This document shows positions 37,898-50,700 of a stretch of 64,000 nt of DNA, one piece after another (position 1 is the stretch's first letter; each line of letters begins with the position of its first letter). The translations under genes and the position numbers were made by a program. This DNA is from Pholiota molesta (Eukaryota; Basidiomycota; Agaricomycetes; Agaricales; Strophariaceae), in contig JACGCK010000002.1 in the NCBI GenBank assembly GCA_014925825.1, positions 868,001 to 932,000 of the forward strand. The letters are read 5' to 3'. The notes under the pieces are model-generated. The model was not told the DNA's origin, searched no databases, and worked only from the letters and a program-made list of their open reading frames with translations.

Positions 37898-40559
37898 ATG
37901 GACGCTCCAGCTCTCCTTCTCATCCCTCCCAGTCCACTCGCCTTCGATCCTTCCACTCAACCCCCGCCTCCCCCACGCCCGGAAAGAGCCCGGCAGAAGG
38001 TCATCCGACGCCATATTCTCAATATATTCCATGTACGGCGATGGTCAGCATAGGGCAAGTACCGCATGGTCAAATCCGGGCCACGATCGTACACGCTCGG
38101 GGGACAGCAGCTACAGTGGAGCCGCCCCCAGCGTTCGACAGCGGGCGTCGCTGGCGTCCTCTAGTCGCATTTCGTCTGACCTGGCATACTGCACTTCCGA
38201 ACAAGAGCCGGAGCCCGCGCCTCCTCCAACACCAGAAAAGTCTGCGGTCTCCCGCCGATCTTCACGAACTTCTGCGCAACGTCTCTCTGCGGTCGATCAC
38301 GAGCTGGGTCCGCACAAGGCACCAATGACAGTCAATGGGAAGCCAGTTCCAGCCAGGGTGAGCTTGCACTCTATCAAGGTTTCACTCGACGGCGAGGCTA
38401 CGGACGGGACTATATACAACCAATTTGAGGCTGTCGGCGTTAGGGGCGATGGGTACGAGGTAGGCATCGACCGCATCCGTTCTCATACCGGCACCAGCCG
38501 TATCAGCCAGCTGCAGGCTGAGGATGCCGAACAGGGCAGAACGCGCAGCATGGATGCGCGGGAGCTAACAAGAGACAGGTCTGAGCTGGGCAGTCCGCGT
38601 GCATCTCTTGCCACCGCGTCCTCGCTCCGCGCGCCGTCGAGCTATGCTACTCCCTCATCCTCGCGCCACACGCCTTCTGACCTCTTCGACTCCGCCCCTG
38701 CCAGCGCCGTTCGCAGTAGCGACCTTTCCGCTTCATCTTATGCTCCAGCGCCATCGCTGACAGCGAAAAGAAGAAGTGGGTCCCCACACTCGCGGAGATC
38801 TTCGCGAAGCTCACCGCACCGTCTCTCCGCGGCCGACCACGAGCTGCCTCCGCTTCCGCCCTCCATCCAGTCACACCATTCCCATTCTCCATCTCCGACA
38901 CCGCCGCCCGAGAACCAGCCGCCGCGACAACCCTCCCCATCATCATTCTCGCCAGCACCAGTGCATCCAGTTCCAAACAACCCACAAAGTTGACTTGGAA
39001 GCACCCACCATCCAACGTCGACTCGCCCTCCAGCAAGGTCTCTCTGGTCCCTTCTGAAGGCGAGGACATGGATGGCTTCCATGTGCGCAACACATATGCT
39101 CAACTCGAGGCATCTGGCGTCAAAGGCGACGGGTACGAGGATGGCGTCGAGCGCACGCGTGCCCGCATCGGCACTAGCAGAACGAGCCAGCTGCAGGCGG
39201 AAGAGGCGCTAGGCGACGGGCAGGAAAAGAAACGCAACCTCGATCCACGCGAAATCCAGCTGTTGCAGAGCGTGGACCGGTGAGTATCACCTGCCATGTC
39301 CCGAGGTGCACTGATTGATTGATTCAACGCCAGCTACGGCTTCTTCTCTATCCCTACACACGACCGCCTCATCCTTCTGCCCGCCGCTCCCTTCCTCAAG
39401 AACCTTTCTCCCGTCGCCGCGGGGCCGCCAAGCCATTCACCAAACGCCGCTTCCGTCAGCCGTCTGCCGCCCGTCTCAGTGCCACTGAAAGAGTCCGCGC
39501 GGATTGGGAAGTGGACGCGCATGCTCGTTCCGCAGATGAGCGCATTCGGTAGCAACGTTGAGGCGTGGAACGTGCGGCCGTCGAAGGAGGCCAAGCTAAG
39601 GAATCGCACGTACAAGGGTATTCCGGATCGCTGGCGGCGCGCCGCTTGGGATTTGATGATGTCCGCTCCCCGGGCGTGTCGCCGGCAACGTTTGAGCGCC
39701 TCGCGGCGGAATATCGCGAGGCGCTCGATCGACCGTCGACATACGACATTCAGATTGATCTGGATGTACCGCGGACGATCAGTGGGCATATCATGTTAGG
39801 ACGAGATACGGTGCAGGGTAGGTCGCTTCTCTTTTTTCTACTTCGCAGGCGCTGATAAAGTACAGTCAACGCTCTCTCTTCCATGTGTTGCACTGCTTTT
39901 CGCTGCGGTGTCAGTCCTGCGGTTACGTGCAGGGCATGGGGCCCATCGCCGCTACTCTTCTATGCTACTTCGAGCCGGAGCGCGTGTACGCGGCGCTGTG
40001 CTGCTGCACGACGCGTACCGGTACACGACGTGTTCAACGCGGGCTTCCCGGGGATGCTCGAGGCGATCTACGTGCAGGAGCGCGTAATGCAGACGACGAT
40101 GCCCGCGGTATACGACGCATGCCGCAGACATATGGTCTCGACGACATCATACGCGACCAAGTGGTACATCACTCTTTTTGCCAACTCGGTACCCTTCCAG
40201 ACGCAACTGCGGTTCTGGGATGTGTTTCTGTTGGAGGATATGATGTCTTTGTGGCAATTGCCGTCGCTATCGTGTGGGTTATCGAGGTACGTCGAATTTT
40301 TTGGATATTCATCCTTATTGCTGCGTGCTAAATAGGTCTGGTATTGTTTTGTTCATAGACCACATCACGTCAAGCTCTGCCAACTTCGAAACTATCCTGT
40401 CTTTGCTCTCCTCATTCTTTGTAGCGGAGGATGAGGATGCACTGCTGGGCTGGATCGAGAGCATGCTCGGCGACAAGAGCTGCGCGCGAATATGCACAGT
40501 GGCGGCGGGACTGGCAAGCGCTTGTAGCCGCTGGGAAGGACGGCGCGGCGCTGCTATAG
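37898..40559 (+). CDS. TBC-domain Rab GTPase-activating protein
   Basis: Predicted to switch off a Rab GTPase in vesicle traffic. A proposed start at 37898 gives MDAPALLLIPPSPLAFDPS, but this frame changes near 38035; the alternative is the Met at 38031. A Ser/Pro-rich region of about 450 residues contains two diverged copies of one segment (see the repeat entry). The TBC domain begins YKGIPDRWRRAAWD, carrying the catalytic Arg motif (IPxxxR). It continues QRSLFHVLHCFS, GYVQGMGPIAATLLCYFEP with the dual-finger YxQ Gln, then FANSVPFQTQLRFWD and HITSSSANFETILSLLSSFF. The end is WQALVAAGKDGAALL. The domain most resembles the USP6NL/RN-tre and fungal Gyp5 kind. At least seven added bases restore the frame: near 38994, 39670, 40003, 40020, 40225, 40280 and 40505, mostly in homopolymers. 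As written the domain is not translatable, yet each piece is well conserved. Confidence 0.82.
38247..39270 (+). repeat. internal duplication within the TBC-protein N-terminal region
   Basis: Two diverged copies occur in the same order. Copy 1 (about 38247-38576) has SRRSSRTSAQRLSAVDHEL, then VSLDGEATDGT, AVGVRGDGYEVGIDRIR, TGTSRISQLQAEDAEQG and DARE. Copy 2 (about 38776-39262) has SRRSSRSSPHRLSAADHEL, then VSLVPSEGEDMDG, ASGVKGDGYEDGVERTR, IGTSRTSQLQAEEALGDG and DPRE. The GDGYE-G---R-R--GTSR-SQLQAE core is the best-conserved part, which suggests selection on a binding motif. Confidence 0.8.
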
Positions 40560-41407
40560 CACTTCGGCCGATAGATGGCCATACGAAAGCGGGCTTGCTT
40601 GGTCGACATGCGTACCGCACTATCACCGTCTATGTTATCGCCCAACCGACCGCGCTTTTTAGTTTCTCTCGTTTCCCCCTCATATGCCACCATCTGTCCC
40701 CTCTGGCAATCCTTAGATGCCACATACGTAATTCCTTTTACCGGGACCCCATCAACATTTATACTCACCAGCATATCCATCACAACAACATGTGCGCAGA
40801 TCCCAAATTCTCCTGTATTATTATCGTTTCCTTTATCGTAATGGGTTTCATCCTTACTCCTATACATCGCATCTGATATTACACTTACACCATGTCACAT
40901 ACACTCACTTGCATCTTATTCCTATTCTCTTTTCCGTCTCCCACTCTTACTCACTTACGCAACATACACAAGGATTTTTGGTCTCGCTCACTCGTCATTA
41001 ATTATAATTGATACCGTTTACTTACATATATATTGTATCTTCATAGCCCATTTTCGCCGGTGCATGACGCTTATGTCCCGCCGTGACTGCAGGATAAATA
41101 TACATTGCGCCTTGCAGTAAAACTCCGTGGTGCTTAGTGTTCCGAATTGCCTGCGCAAGACGTCGTAGCTATAACTTCCAACTCTGTATTCAGATCTAAC
41201 TTTATGTCAACGGTACCTATGAAGCGAAACATGTAACGAAACATATCTTCGGCTTATTTTCGAGCATATTTCAGTATTTTCTGCAATTCTGCAGAAGGAA
41301 CACGGAGAGTGACGAAGTGTGGGAACATTTCCAAATCAAGCGCTCCCATCAAATTCAGGACCTGCTTTCACTTTTCCAAAACCTGTTGTCACCTTCCGCA
41401 CTGCGCC
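40560..41407. other. intergenic, 850 bp
   Basis: A pyrimidine- and AT-rich 3' flank of the TBC gene, followed by the promoter of the mL40 gene. No gene or repeat recognised. Confidence 0.5.
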
Positions 41408-41991
41408 ATGTCCCTTACCTCTCTCCTCCGCTCGAGCAGGAGCGTCAGCCGCTGCACATTCCCCACCACCACCCCACTCATCGCAGTACGACACTATGCC
41501 GCCCGGGCCAGGACAGCACCGCTGGCGACCCCAAAAAAGACATCATCCGCCGCGTCCTATACCCAGGCAACGTCAAGAACCGGTCAACGCCCATAGGCAC
41601 ATGGCGGCCGGACGTCGGGCGCGCGATACAGCGCGCCATCCCGTCAGCGCAGGCGCACGAGACGATCGAGCGCGCGTGGCTGTTGCACCGCCGACACGTG
41701 CGCCAGCAGCGCGCGGCGGAGACCGAGCGCAAGTTTCTGAAGATGAAGGAGGCGATGGACTTGCTGCACGAGGTGGACCCGCGGCTGTATCTGGAGGCCA
41801 ATAAGAAGGACGACCCGAGGGCGCGCTCGGCGGAGGAGATGGAGGTGGTGAAGAGCGGGAAGACGGCAGAGATCCGCGCTATGGAGTCGAGGATACGCGG
41901 GCTGTTCCCCCGCGAGCTGCGTATACCCACGGAGACACCTTCGCGCACTGGGTGGAAGTATGAGTGGAAGGCGTTCCACAGGCCCCTTTGA
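41408..41991 (+). CDS. mitochondrial large-subunit ribosomal protein mL40 (MRPL28/MRPL40 type)
   Basis: A structural protein of the mitochondrial large ribosomal subunit. ATG 41408 opens MSLTSLLRSSRSVSR, an Arg/Ser-rich amphipathic presequence containing RHYAARARTAP, typical of import into mitochondria. The mature part reads DIIRRVLYPGN, GTWRPDVGRAIQRAIPSAQ, HETIERAWLLHRRHVRQQR and LFPRELRIPTETPSRTGW, and ends FHRPL. One base is missing in the run of A at about 41529-41535 (CCCCAAAAAAGACATC). Adding it joins the presequence to the body and gives a 194-residue protein. There are no introns. The mL40 assignment rests on the HETIERAWLLHRR and TPSRTGW region and a suitable length. It is good but from memory. 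Confidence 0.75.
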
Positions 41992-42201
41992 TTGTGAGTC
42001 GGTGGTGCTATGCATGTCATTGTGCCGTTTTCTCATGTCCGTATTATATCCAGACCCTCACTTAATCCCCTTATACTATGCTTGCGCATAATCCTGATGC
42101 TCCATGGGATGCAGATGGATAATGATATCTATCCTTTAATATACAAATTACAGAAAGCAATGCAAAAGACTGTATTTGGACTATGTGCGGGCGCTCTCAA
42201 C

Positions 42202-44237
42202 TCAACTCCATCTATCCGACTCTCGCAGACCGAATGCTTCACTCATACCCGGAGGTTCAGAACCCCTTGCAATGTTTGCTGTCTTTCCCACCACGGCAAC
42301 ATGTACGGCCTCGAGCGCCTCGGTCCACTTGTTCAACGCCGCGTATCGTTTCTTTTCCAGGCTTTGCCTAAAATTAAATATTGTCATTAGTTGCCTGTAA
42401 AACACTGGTAAGAAATTGGAACTGACTTTCGGTCCAATTCCAGCCTCATTCCAACTTGGTCGATTCGGCCCTCCACCTTGCCTTCCAAAATGAGACCAAT
42501 CAGGAGTTCTTCGACTTCTTGAATGTCAACGTTGAGTTGCTATGAAAAAGATGAGTATGTGCACTGGTGGGAGTTGGTAATTTTAATCACCTTGGCGAGG
42601 AAGGCAAGTTCCAGCCTAGTGTAAGGTTTAATGAGGTCGATGAGGTATTGTGTTCTCAAACTGCGAAGTAGTTCGCCGATGTAGGACCGAATGAAAGCAT
42701 CGTCCATGATTGTTGAACGGTTGTCTTTGGAGTAAAACAAACCTAAGTTCTATGGGAATAAAGAAACAATATGGAATAGATTTACCTTTCAGAATTTTCT
42801 CTGCGAGGTGTACTTCACGACGTTGGTACGCATCAACGAGATCCGTCATGGCCTTGATTTGAGGATCGGCTTTGTATCTAAAAATTTGAAAGGTTGAGAC
42901 AGCATCAAGTACATTTGCCAGGCTACGTACGGTTTCGTTTCCTGACTGTCGAAAGGGTTGACTTCGCTGCCAGTAAGCATGTTCGCCAGCACAAGGTATT
43001 TGAGAACCTGGATTCTTTGGGGTGATCCTGCTTCGTCGTAATTCCTGAAAGACTCGAAGAAGTCTTCGCTGGCTCGGTTCCATTGGCCTTGAGAAGAAAA
43101 AATAAGCCATTGATAGGGACAATATTCAGAAGGAGCCTACGTTCGCCCATCCACATTTTCCCACCGCACTCTTTGATGACGCCCATAATTCTTGGATGGG
43201 GAATAGCTGACCTAACGGCATTACTTGCATTGTAATTTCCTAGAAGTGAAGTTAGACAGCCAGAATTTTGAGTATAACTCAAGAAATGAACTTGAGCTTC
43301 TTGAAGTTGCGTGTTTCATTATACATCTGAATCTCAAGTGCATAAATTTCCAAAAGCTGAGTGCCGCGTTGCGATTGATCGTCGACTTCGCTTGTCGCCG
43401 TTGTTGCATTATGGAGCTCTTTGATCAGCTACAATGAATACAAACTGAGTGTAATAATTTGATGATAATGCCAGCAAGTCGGACCTTGGAGAGACGAGAA
43501 TATTCTTTGCGATCTAGCCACAGCTTAGCGAGCTTCAGATTTGTCTTTACTGAGAGGCGCTGCAAATAAAAATCAGCGGGCGGTATAGACCAGCAGCAAA
43601 ATGGCTAGGTCATACCTCATTCTTCGCTTCTTCCAAGGCTTTCCTCGTCGCTTGATAGAACTTCTCAAGGACATCCACTTCGACTACTCCACCCTTTCCA
43701 CCTCCAACATAATCCAAGATCCCATTGATCGACTTTTCAGAGTAGTTCCGTGTCACGGCTGACTTGGTGTAAGTGAGGAGCTCGGTGTATGTCTTCAGCG
43801 CGTCGGTGGGTCGGTGTAGTTCAAGGAAGAGCAGCTTCGTCATTTGTTTAAGTGCTTTGAAGCCCCTAGTTCATGCTGTTCAGGTTCTGTTCGTGATTCA
43901 ACAGGCAAAGCAAAAAGTACCAGTCGCCTTTTTCCTCTTCTTGGTCTACAATAGCGCGAAATTCTTTCAATGCCTCGTCTGGGTTGTCTTCTTTCTTGGC
44001 TGCAATAGACAGTCAGATCTCATCAGTTATCGCATGGAAGGACTGCCGCACATTTGGCCTTGTAATACATGTTCTCCACATCGGCACTCGCTGACTCGTT
44101 CGCATCTTCGTTATCAGAGTAATCGAAGCCATAGTCCTAAGAATTGTGTCTGGTTGAATAGTATGCCTTCTTAGGATATTCAAAAGACATACTTCGTCGT
44201 CGCTTCCTTGCATATAATCGGCGTCATCGTCATCCAT
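42202..44237 (-). CDS. CSN2: COP9 signalosome complex subunit 2 (CSN2)
   Basis: A PCI-domain subunit of the COP9 signalosome, which removes Nedd8 from cullins and so controls SCF-type ubiquitin ligases. The acidic start [15 protein letters not shown] is followed across introns by [128 protein letters not shown] and [14 protein letters not shown]. It ends with the winged-helix and tail [32 protein letters not shown]. This distinguishes it from the related proteasome lid subunit Rpn6. One base is missing in a T run near 43243. The start codon lies 470 bases from the divergent FAB1 start. Confidence 0.92.
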
Positions 44238-44707
44238 GATGGGTCTCTAGAATTTCGATGTTTGGTAGTGACCTAGCTTTCACTTGGTTTGATCTGAAGG
44301 ACAGAGGCGGGCCAAAGAGAAATGTTGTACTATCAATCACTTGCGTACTTAAGTTAGTCTTTCAATTCAGGTCATTTGACCACGTGTGGATAACACCAAC
44401 AAATACTTGTAGCCTTGAACACACTTTCTGCAGGCCGGTAGGACTTGTAAAAATGATGATCTCCGATCTTTACAAAAATGACGCGAAATGAATGAGTAAA
44501 ATAATTGGCACCTGTGCATTTCCTTGCGCTCTCGCCATTGCTGCGCTCGGCATCCGGATCGAATCAGATCAAATCCAGACGTCAATTACACGTGACTACA
44601 GCGCTGATCAATGGAAGTGCTAATTCGGCGTCTGGTTTACCAAGTCGACTATGCCCCATCCACCCATACTCCTTACAACGCTTGAGGCGTTCTAAACCAT
44701 CTTGACA
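44238..44707. promoter_or_regulatory. divergent promoter region between CSN2 and FAB1
   Basis: 470 bases separate the two opposed start codons and must hold both promoters. No convincing TATA box or shared repeated motif was seen, and no ORF in it resembles a protein. Confidence 0.45.
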
Positions 44708-47700
44708 ATGGAATCTCCACACCAACGTCGCCTCGAATGGGCTCCTCAGCGGGCAGTCTTCCAGATCTAGGAGCAGTACCAAGTTGACGGAAGATATACC
44801 ATCAGGCCTCATCTCTTTCAACCCCTTTTCCGAAGAAGACGAACATGACCAGTCCTCTTATACGCTCGTCACATCCATACTTTCGCGCATGAAGAACACA
44901 CTGTCTGCTCCATTATCGTCTGCTGCTGCTGTTTCTACCAATGCCCCAGCGGGGAACAGTCAGAGCAACACTGCATCTGGCGCGTCCGAAGCTCGCCGTC
45001 CGTCGTACTCCACAACTTCAACAAATACTTCCACTTTCCCAACAAGGACAACCGTATCCGACCGCCCAAATCCACTCTTTGCAGCCCCCGTACAAGCGGC
45101 TCCACCTCTGTTTCATTGACGCCAGCGCAGTCCGAGCTTCCAACATATACCGTCGACTATGATCGACCGGATAACAAGGCACTTTATTCTCCAGGCTACT
45201 CTCCCAGATATTCTCCTGGGCTAGAGACTGGCGAAAGTGCTCCCTTCCAATTCGGGACTTCGATTCCTGGATTTCCTATTCCAGATGACGCCCGAAGCAT
45301 CAAAACAGCAACAAGTATGCATAGGTCGGGTTCAGTTTCCAAAGTAATGAGACGGCTGAGGGGTGAAGGTAAGTATTTTTTACGTTGTATCGTAATGCAG
45401 ATAATTAACTTGGGATAAGGTTTATCGCGCGATTATTGGATGGATGACGAGAACTGTAAAGAGTGCTATGACTGCGCAAGCGAGTTCACAACATGGCGGA
45501 GGAAGCATCATTGTCGTATATGCGGTACTGTCATATTTCTGATATCAAGCAACTCTGGAATCATTTCACTTGATTATAGGTCAAATATTTTGTTCTCGTT
45601 GTGCATCTAATATCATCAAGGGCGCGAGATTTGGGTCTGAAGGGATGGTTCGCGTTTGCAACCTATGTCTGGAGAAGCTTGCAAAAGTCGAAGACGATGA
45701 TGATGACGATCGCCGGTCTGTTACTTCGTCTATTACCAATTTCCCCGCGCACCAACTAGGCATGGATCCGTTTACGAATTTCGCTCATCCGCAATCCCCC
45801 TTTGCAGCCTCCCAGCTCTTTGGGCAGGCCAGCGAACCTTTCAACCTTTATTCCATTGCCGAGACCAGAAAACCCATGTATGGCTCAGATGGCAGTATCT
45901 CGCGTCCTATAACTCCCATGGATGGAGAAGAAATCCAATGGGGAACATCTATCCGAGATAATCCAGCGCCATTCAGACGAGGACTTTCAGACGAGGAAGC
46001 CGGCCCAATTTCCTCCACTTTCACTCCGGAAAACTTGACGCCTGGATCAGATGGCAAGGCCAAGGTTGAGTTTCCGAAGGCGTCGAAACCAATCAATATT
46101 GAGCCAACTACTAGCTCTATACAATTTCCTATTGGTTCTCCGGAGCACCTAGGATCTCCACTGCGGCTTTCCGGAATGCCCAGGATAGCAGGGACTGCGT
46201 ATGGAGAAATTGAAGTTGCCACTCCTTTCATTCGGAGTCGGGTGCAAAGTAGATTGGATCCTCCCTTGGAGGCGGAACCGAGCTGGCGCATGAGGCGCGA
46301 AAGTACAGCGTATGTCTTTCTATCCGACAATCTCCAGAGTCATGCCACTGATCTATTGTATCATAAAGTTATGCCCAAGAGCTTAATCTAGCTTCGATGC
46401 TGCATTTGAAGATTATGCTCCGTCAGATGCTGACCAGTGAGAAGATTCCTAATATGAAGGAATGGGAAGAAACCTTGCTTCGACTGGCCCTTCGCGTCGC
46501 CAAAGAAATGACATTCACCGCTGTTCTTCATCGGCAGGGACAAGAAATGGATGTTAGGCGCTACGTGAAAATTAAGAAGATCCCTGGTGGCACGCCCAAG
46601 GATTCCGAATATGTCACCGGCGTTGTCATCACGAAGAACGTCGCGCACAAGCAGATGTCTCGACTTCAGCCAAATCCGCGCATCATGCTAGTGACTTTCC
46701 CCCTGGAATTTTCACGTGTCGAGGGACAATATATGCACTTCGGGCAGATCGTGCGCCAGGAGAAGGAATATCTTGGCAATCTTGCAAGTCGAATAGCGGC
46801 ATTGCGACCTCATGTCGTTCTTGTTGAAAAGTCGGTGTCGAGACTTGCTCTCGATGCACTCGCAAAGCATAATATCGCTGTTGCGCGTGGAGTTAAACCA
46901 TCGGCTATCCAGACGATATCGAGGATGACACAGTGCGATGTTTTTTCGTCTATGGACCGGCTGGCGTTGGAACCACGATTGGGGCATTGTGCTCGATATT
47001 GCATTCAGACTTATGATCACCCACTGATACCTGGCCGCCGAAAGACGTATATGCGCTTTGAAGGTTGCAACCGCGACTTAGGGTGCACACTTATTCTGCG
47101 AGGTGGCGACCTCGATACGTTGAAACGGATCAAAAAGGTTACGCGTTTCCTGATTTTTATCGTTCGCAATCTCAAGCTCGAGACCCATGTGTGGAAAGAT
47201 ACCCTTACCAGCCTGCCACAGTTTAATGAACAAGGGATTCCAGTAACCATCAGCCGCTTGTTACATCCCAATGGCTTTTCTGTCGTTGTCCCTTCCTCTA
47301 GTTTTTCTGCTGCCAAACTCCTTTTCTCCACGACCGATGTCATTGAAACCTCACAGGAATCTCGCTTTTCTGAAGAGAAAGAAGATTGCGTTGCTGTTGA
47401 GGACCTTCCAAATGAAGATGCAGAACAATTGAGGTTGACGAGAAGGATAGATGAGTCATTGGAGCCCTACGTGAAAACTTTCATATCTGTTTCTGCAACA
47501 TTGCGCTTCCCTCCTCCATACCCTATCCAACGCATGAAGGCGCTTGACAATATGTTGCTAGAGGCCAAAAGGGCATGGGAAGATGAGGTCGTTCGAAGAG
47601 AAGAACGCGCAACCTCGATGCACAAGCAAGAAGAGACAGTAACTGCAGGTCCAACACTGACCCAACAAGTTCCGCCACCTGAAGAGATGCAAGAGGGCCA

Positions 47701-50700
47701 AGAACGGGATGACATTTTTGCTCAAATCGAAGCCTTGCCGGTTCTAAATTTACCTTCGACGCCTTTGACTGGAGACGGATTCCCGAGGTTGACTTTAAAC
47801 GATGAAGAAACTTCCTACTTCACGCTTAGACCCCTGTCCTCCTCTACTCCTGGAACACCCAACTCTATTGGTACTCCATCCTCACTGCCTCCGTATACTC
47901 TACTCCCTCCTGAAGAACCGGAAGTTTTGAAGACGACGACTGATATATATTTCCAAAGTCGCTATTCGTTGTTGAAATGGCAACATGAAGACTTTCGACG
48001 GATCTGGGAATGGTATCTTCGCAAGAACCTGGACGACTTCGTTGTTGAAAAATATCAATGCATCCATCTAAGAGAGTATACTATTCCCATAGCCGATCTT
48101 GGTACCGCCCGACCATGCTTTGCTCCGCGCCTGACATATATCAAATTCTATGGCGAGAATGACATGGCTCTTGGGCAATTTATTGAAAAGGCTATCAATG
48201 ATACCCTCGTTCAATTTCTCGATCCAAATGCCATTTGCACCGGAAAAGGTTGCGAACAGCCTCTTGCCCGACACGGCCGAGTTTTTGTCCACGACCAGAC
48301 GACTGTGTTTGTCGCCGTCGAACAATGGGATGGGATTAATGCTGATCCTTCTAAAATCACGACTTGGAGCATTTGTCGTGTTTGTGGTCAAGCCACTCCT
48401 TTCCTCCCCGCTTCTGATGAAATGCAACGCTATTCCTTTGCGAAGTTTTTGGAACTCCATTTCTACCCTGCAGAAATTCTTTCGCTGGAGGGCGCAGGAT
48501 GCCAACACAATATGTACCAGTATCACATTCGGTACTTTTATCACATGGGTATGACCGTCCGATTTCAGGCCGATCCCATCGTGCTCCATGAAATCGTATA
48601 TCCACCCTTCCGAATCCGAGTACGACCCGAAACGCAATTGGAACTCAAGAATACAGACTTTGAAAAGCTCCATTTTCGGAATATGCTTTGGTATTCACAG
48701 CTGATCGACGATCTGAAATTAATCAGCATTGACGCGGCCACAGGCGACGAATTTACGGATGCGCATTTGTTGGCAGACATTAATATCCTTATTATGAGGG
48801 CAGAATTTGAGCGAGAGGATATCAGTCGACTAATAAACCGCATATATAGGGAGTCGGCCCTACAGATACGTTAGCCCTTAACCAGGTCCATGCTTACCGT
48901 CAAGACAAGATTGTCGAATGGCAGCAGGATTTCGACAAGCTACCGAAGCCTCGTGCAATTGCCAACAACAGGAATAGCAATCGAACTTCGACATTTGGTT
49001 CCATGAGAGGAATATGGCCGCAAAGACGAAGCGACCTGGCTGGTTTATTCGAAAATCCTCAACTTCCTTCGTCGAGTGTTTCTGAAGCAGAAGAAGGGCC
49101 TTACAAACCCCGAAGGGGTACTGCAGATGCATCCGCATCTCCAGCTTCTGATGCATCGGAAACATCAAGTATTGAAGGGAACGAGACAATCGAGAAACCA
49201 CTTGAACTTCCTAAACCTGCTTTAGATCCTACAGCTTCATCTGACGTAGCAAGTACGAGTGAAGAACAACCAAAATCGGATCCTGACAGCGATTCTACCA
49301 TTGGCGCAGTTCGTGAAGAAACGCTCCCTATTGAAGCGTCGTCACCGTCATCCAAGGTATGTGCATATGTTCTTGGCAATATTTCTAGCATTCCTGATTG
49401 ATGTTACAGCAAGAACCTGAAAGCTCCGGCGATGGTTCCTCGCCAAGGATATCTCGATTGCCACGAAGAGCTGCTCAAAACCCAAGCGTCGCTGAGCTCG
49501 TCAAAAAGTATCAGGATTTCCTTCCTGCTCAGGGCATTCATGATCTTGCACAAACTGCTTTCGCACCAAAGCCTATCGTGTCGGAAAGCGAACAAGAATA
49601 TCCCCCAAGGTCGCAACTTATCGAACGCCCAGCGATACGCAGCAAGAGTCGACATCGCATGCCTATTCGAAAACCATCTACCTCTGACTTCGAGCAGGGT
49701 TATGCTGCGAACGTAGCACCAAAATATCTGACTCATAGACGACCCGTAGCCGCTACGAACGGCAGCCGCATTCCTGGACCGAAGACACGCCCTCCTGAAT
49801 CCCTTGAATCATCCCGGAGAGCTTCACCAGAAAAGCGATCCTTCAGTGTCCAAATGAAGGAAGGAGCTCGTTCCAGTCGCCCGCCTTCTCCTCAGAACAA
49901 CAAATCGACTTTGCCTGGCCCAAAGTACCCGAAGAACCGTGTTGTAAGTCGCGCTAAGGATAAATCAGTAGCCCGTCCCACTGTTAGTGCCATCAACAAA
50001 TCGACAGCTCGAAGACCTCCTACTGGTACGGGCAGCAAGGTTTCCAACATTGCTAAACACTTCGAACGGTTGGGTCGCGATGCCGAGCGTTCAAAAAGTA
50101 GATACGCAGTGATTCGTGGAAAACGTGCCCGTCCCGTCGCATTTGCTCGCGCCAAAGTTGAAGTTCTGGATAGCGTCAAAGACGCAATTCGTGACGATTC
50201 TGAGAGTTCTGATTCGTCTAGTGAGGCCGACGACGAAGATGAAGGAAATGATGAAGATCGTCCTCCATCCTCTGCCGAACAGCAGCGTCCGATCAGTTCA
50301 GCACTTCCTTCTCCCGACCCTGTATCTCAGACGACGGTGCCTCCAACCGAACCCTCCCCAATCGTCATTGTCGATGCCCCAGATAATCAGCAAGAAGCCA
50401 TAACTCAACCACCTCCGGGGCACATCTCGCTCCCATCTTCCCCATTCTTATCAGCAATGAAACCTAGACAAGATACCCCACTAATGTCGCCAAGTCTTGA
50501 CGCGGAAATAGTGGGTGAACGACCTTCGCTACTTAAAACTCTATCAGGTTTCTGGCCTCAACCTACTCGTCAGTCGATTGAAGGAGACGATCTACTGAGC
50601 GACCCAGAACATATATTTCGCGACTCGTCTATGGTTGTACGGCTTGATGAGCCCACATCCATTATTGCTTTAGCTTTGAAGTAAGTCTCTACTTTCTATA

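Noticed and set aside
37812..38030. An N-terminal extension of the TBC protein starting at 37812
   Set aside because: That frame opens with GTG, not ATG, and its composition does not fit the Ser/Pro-rich region that follows.
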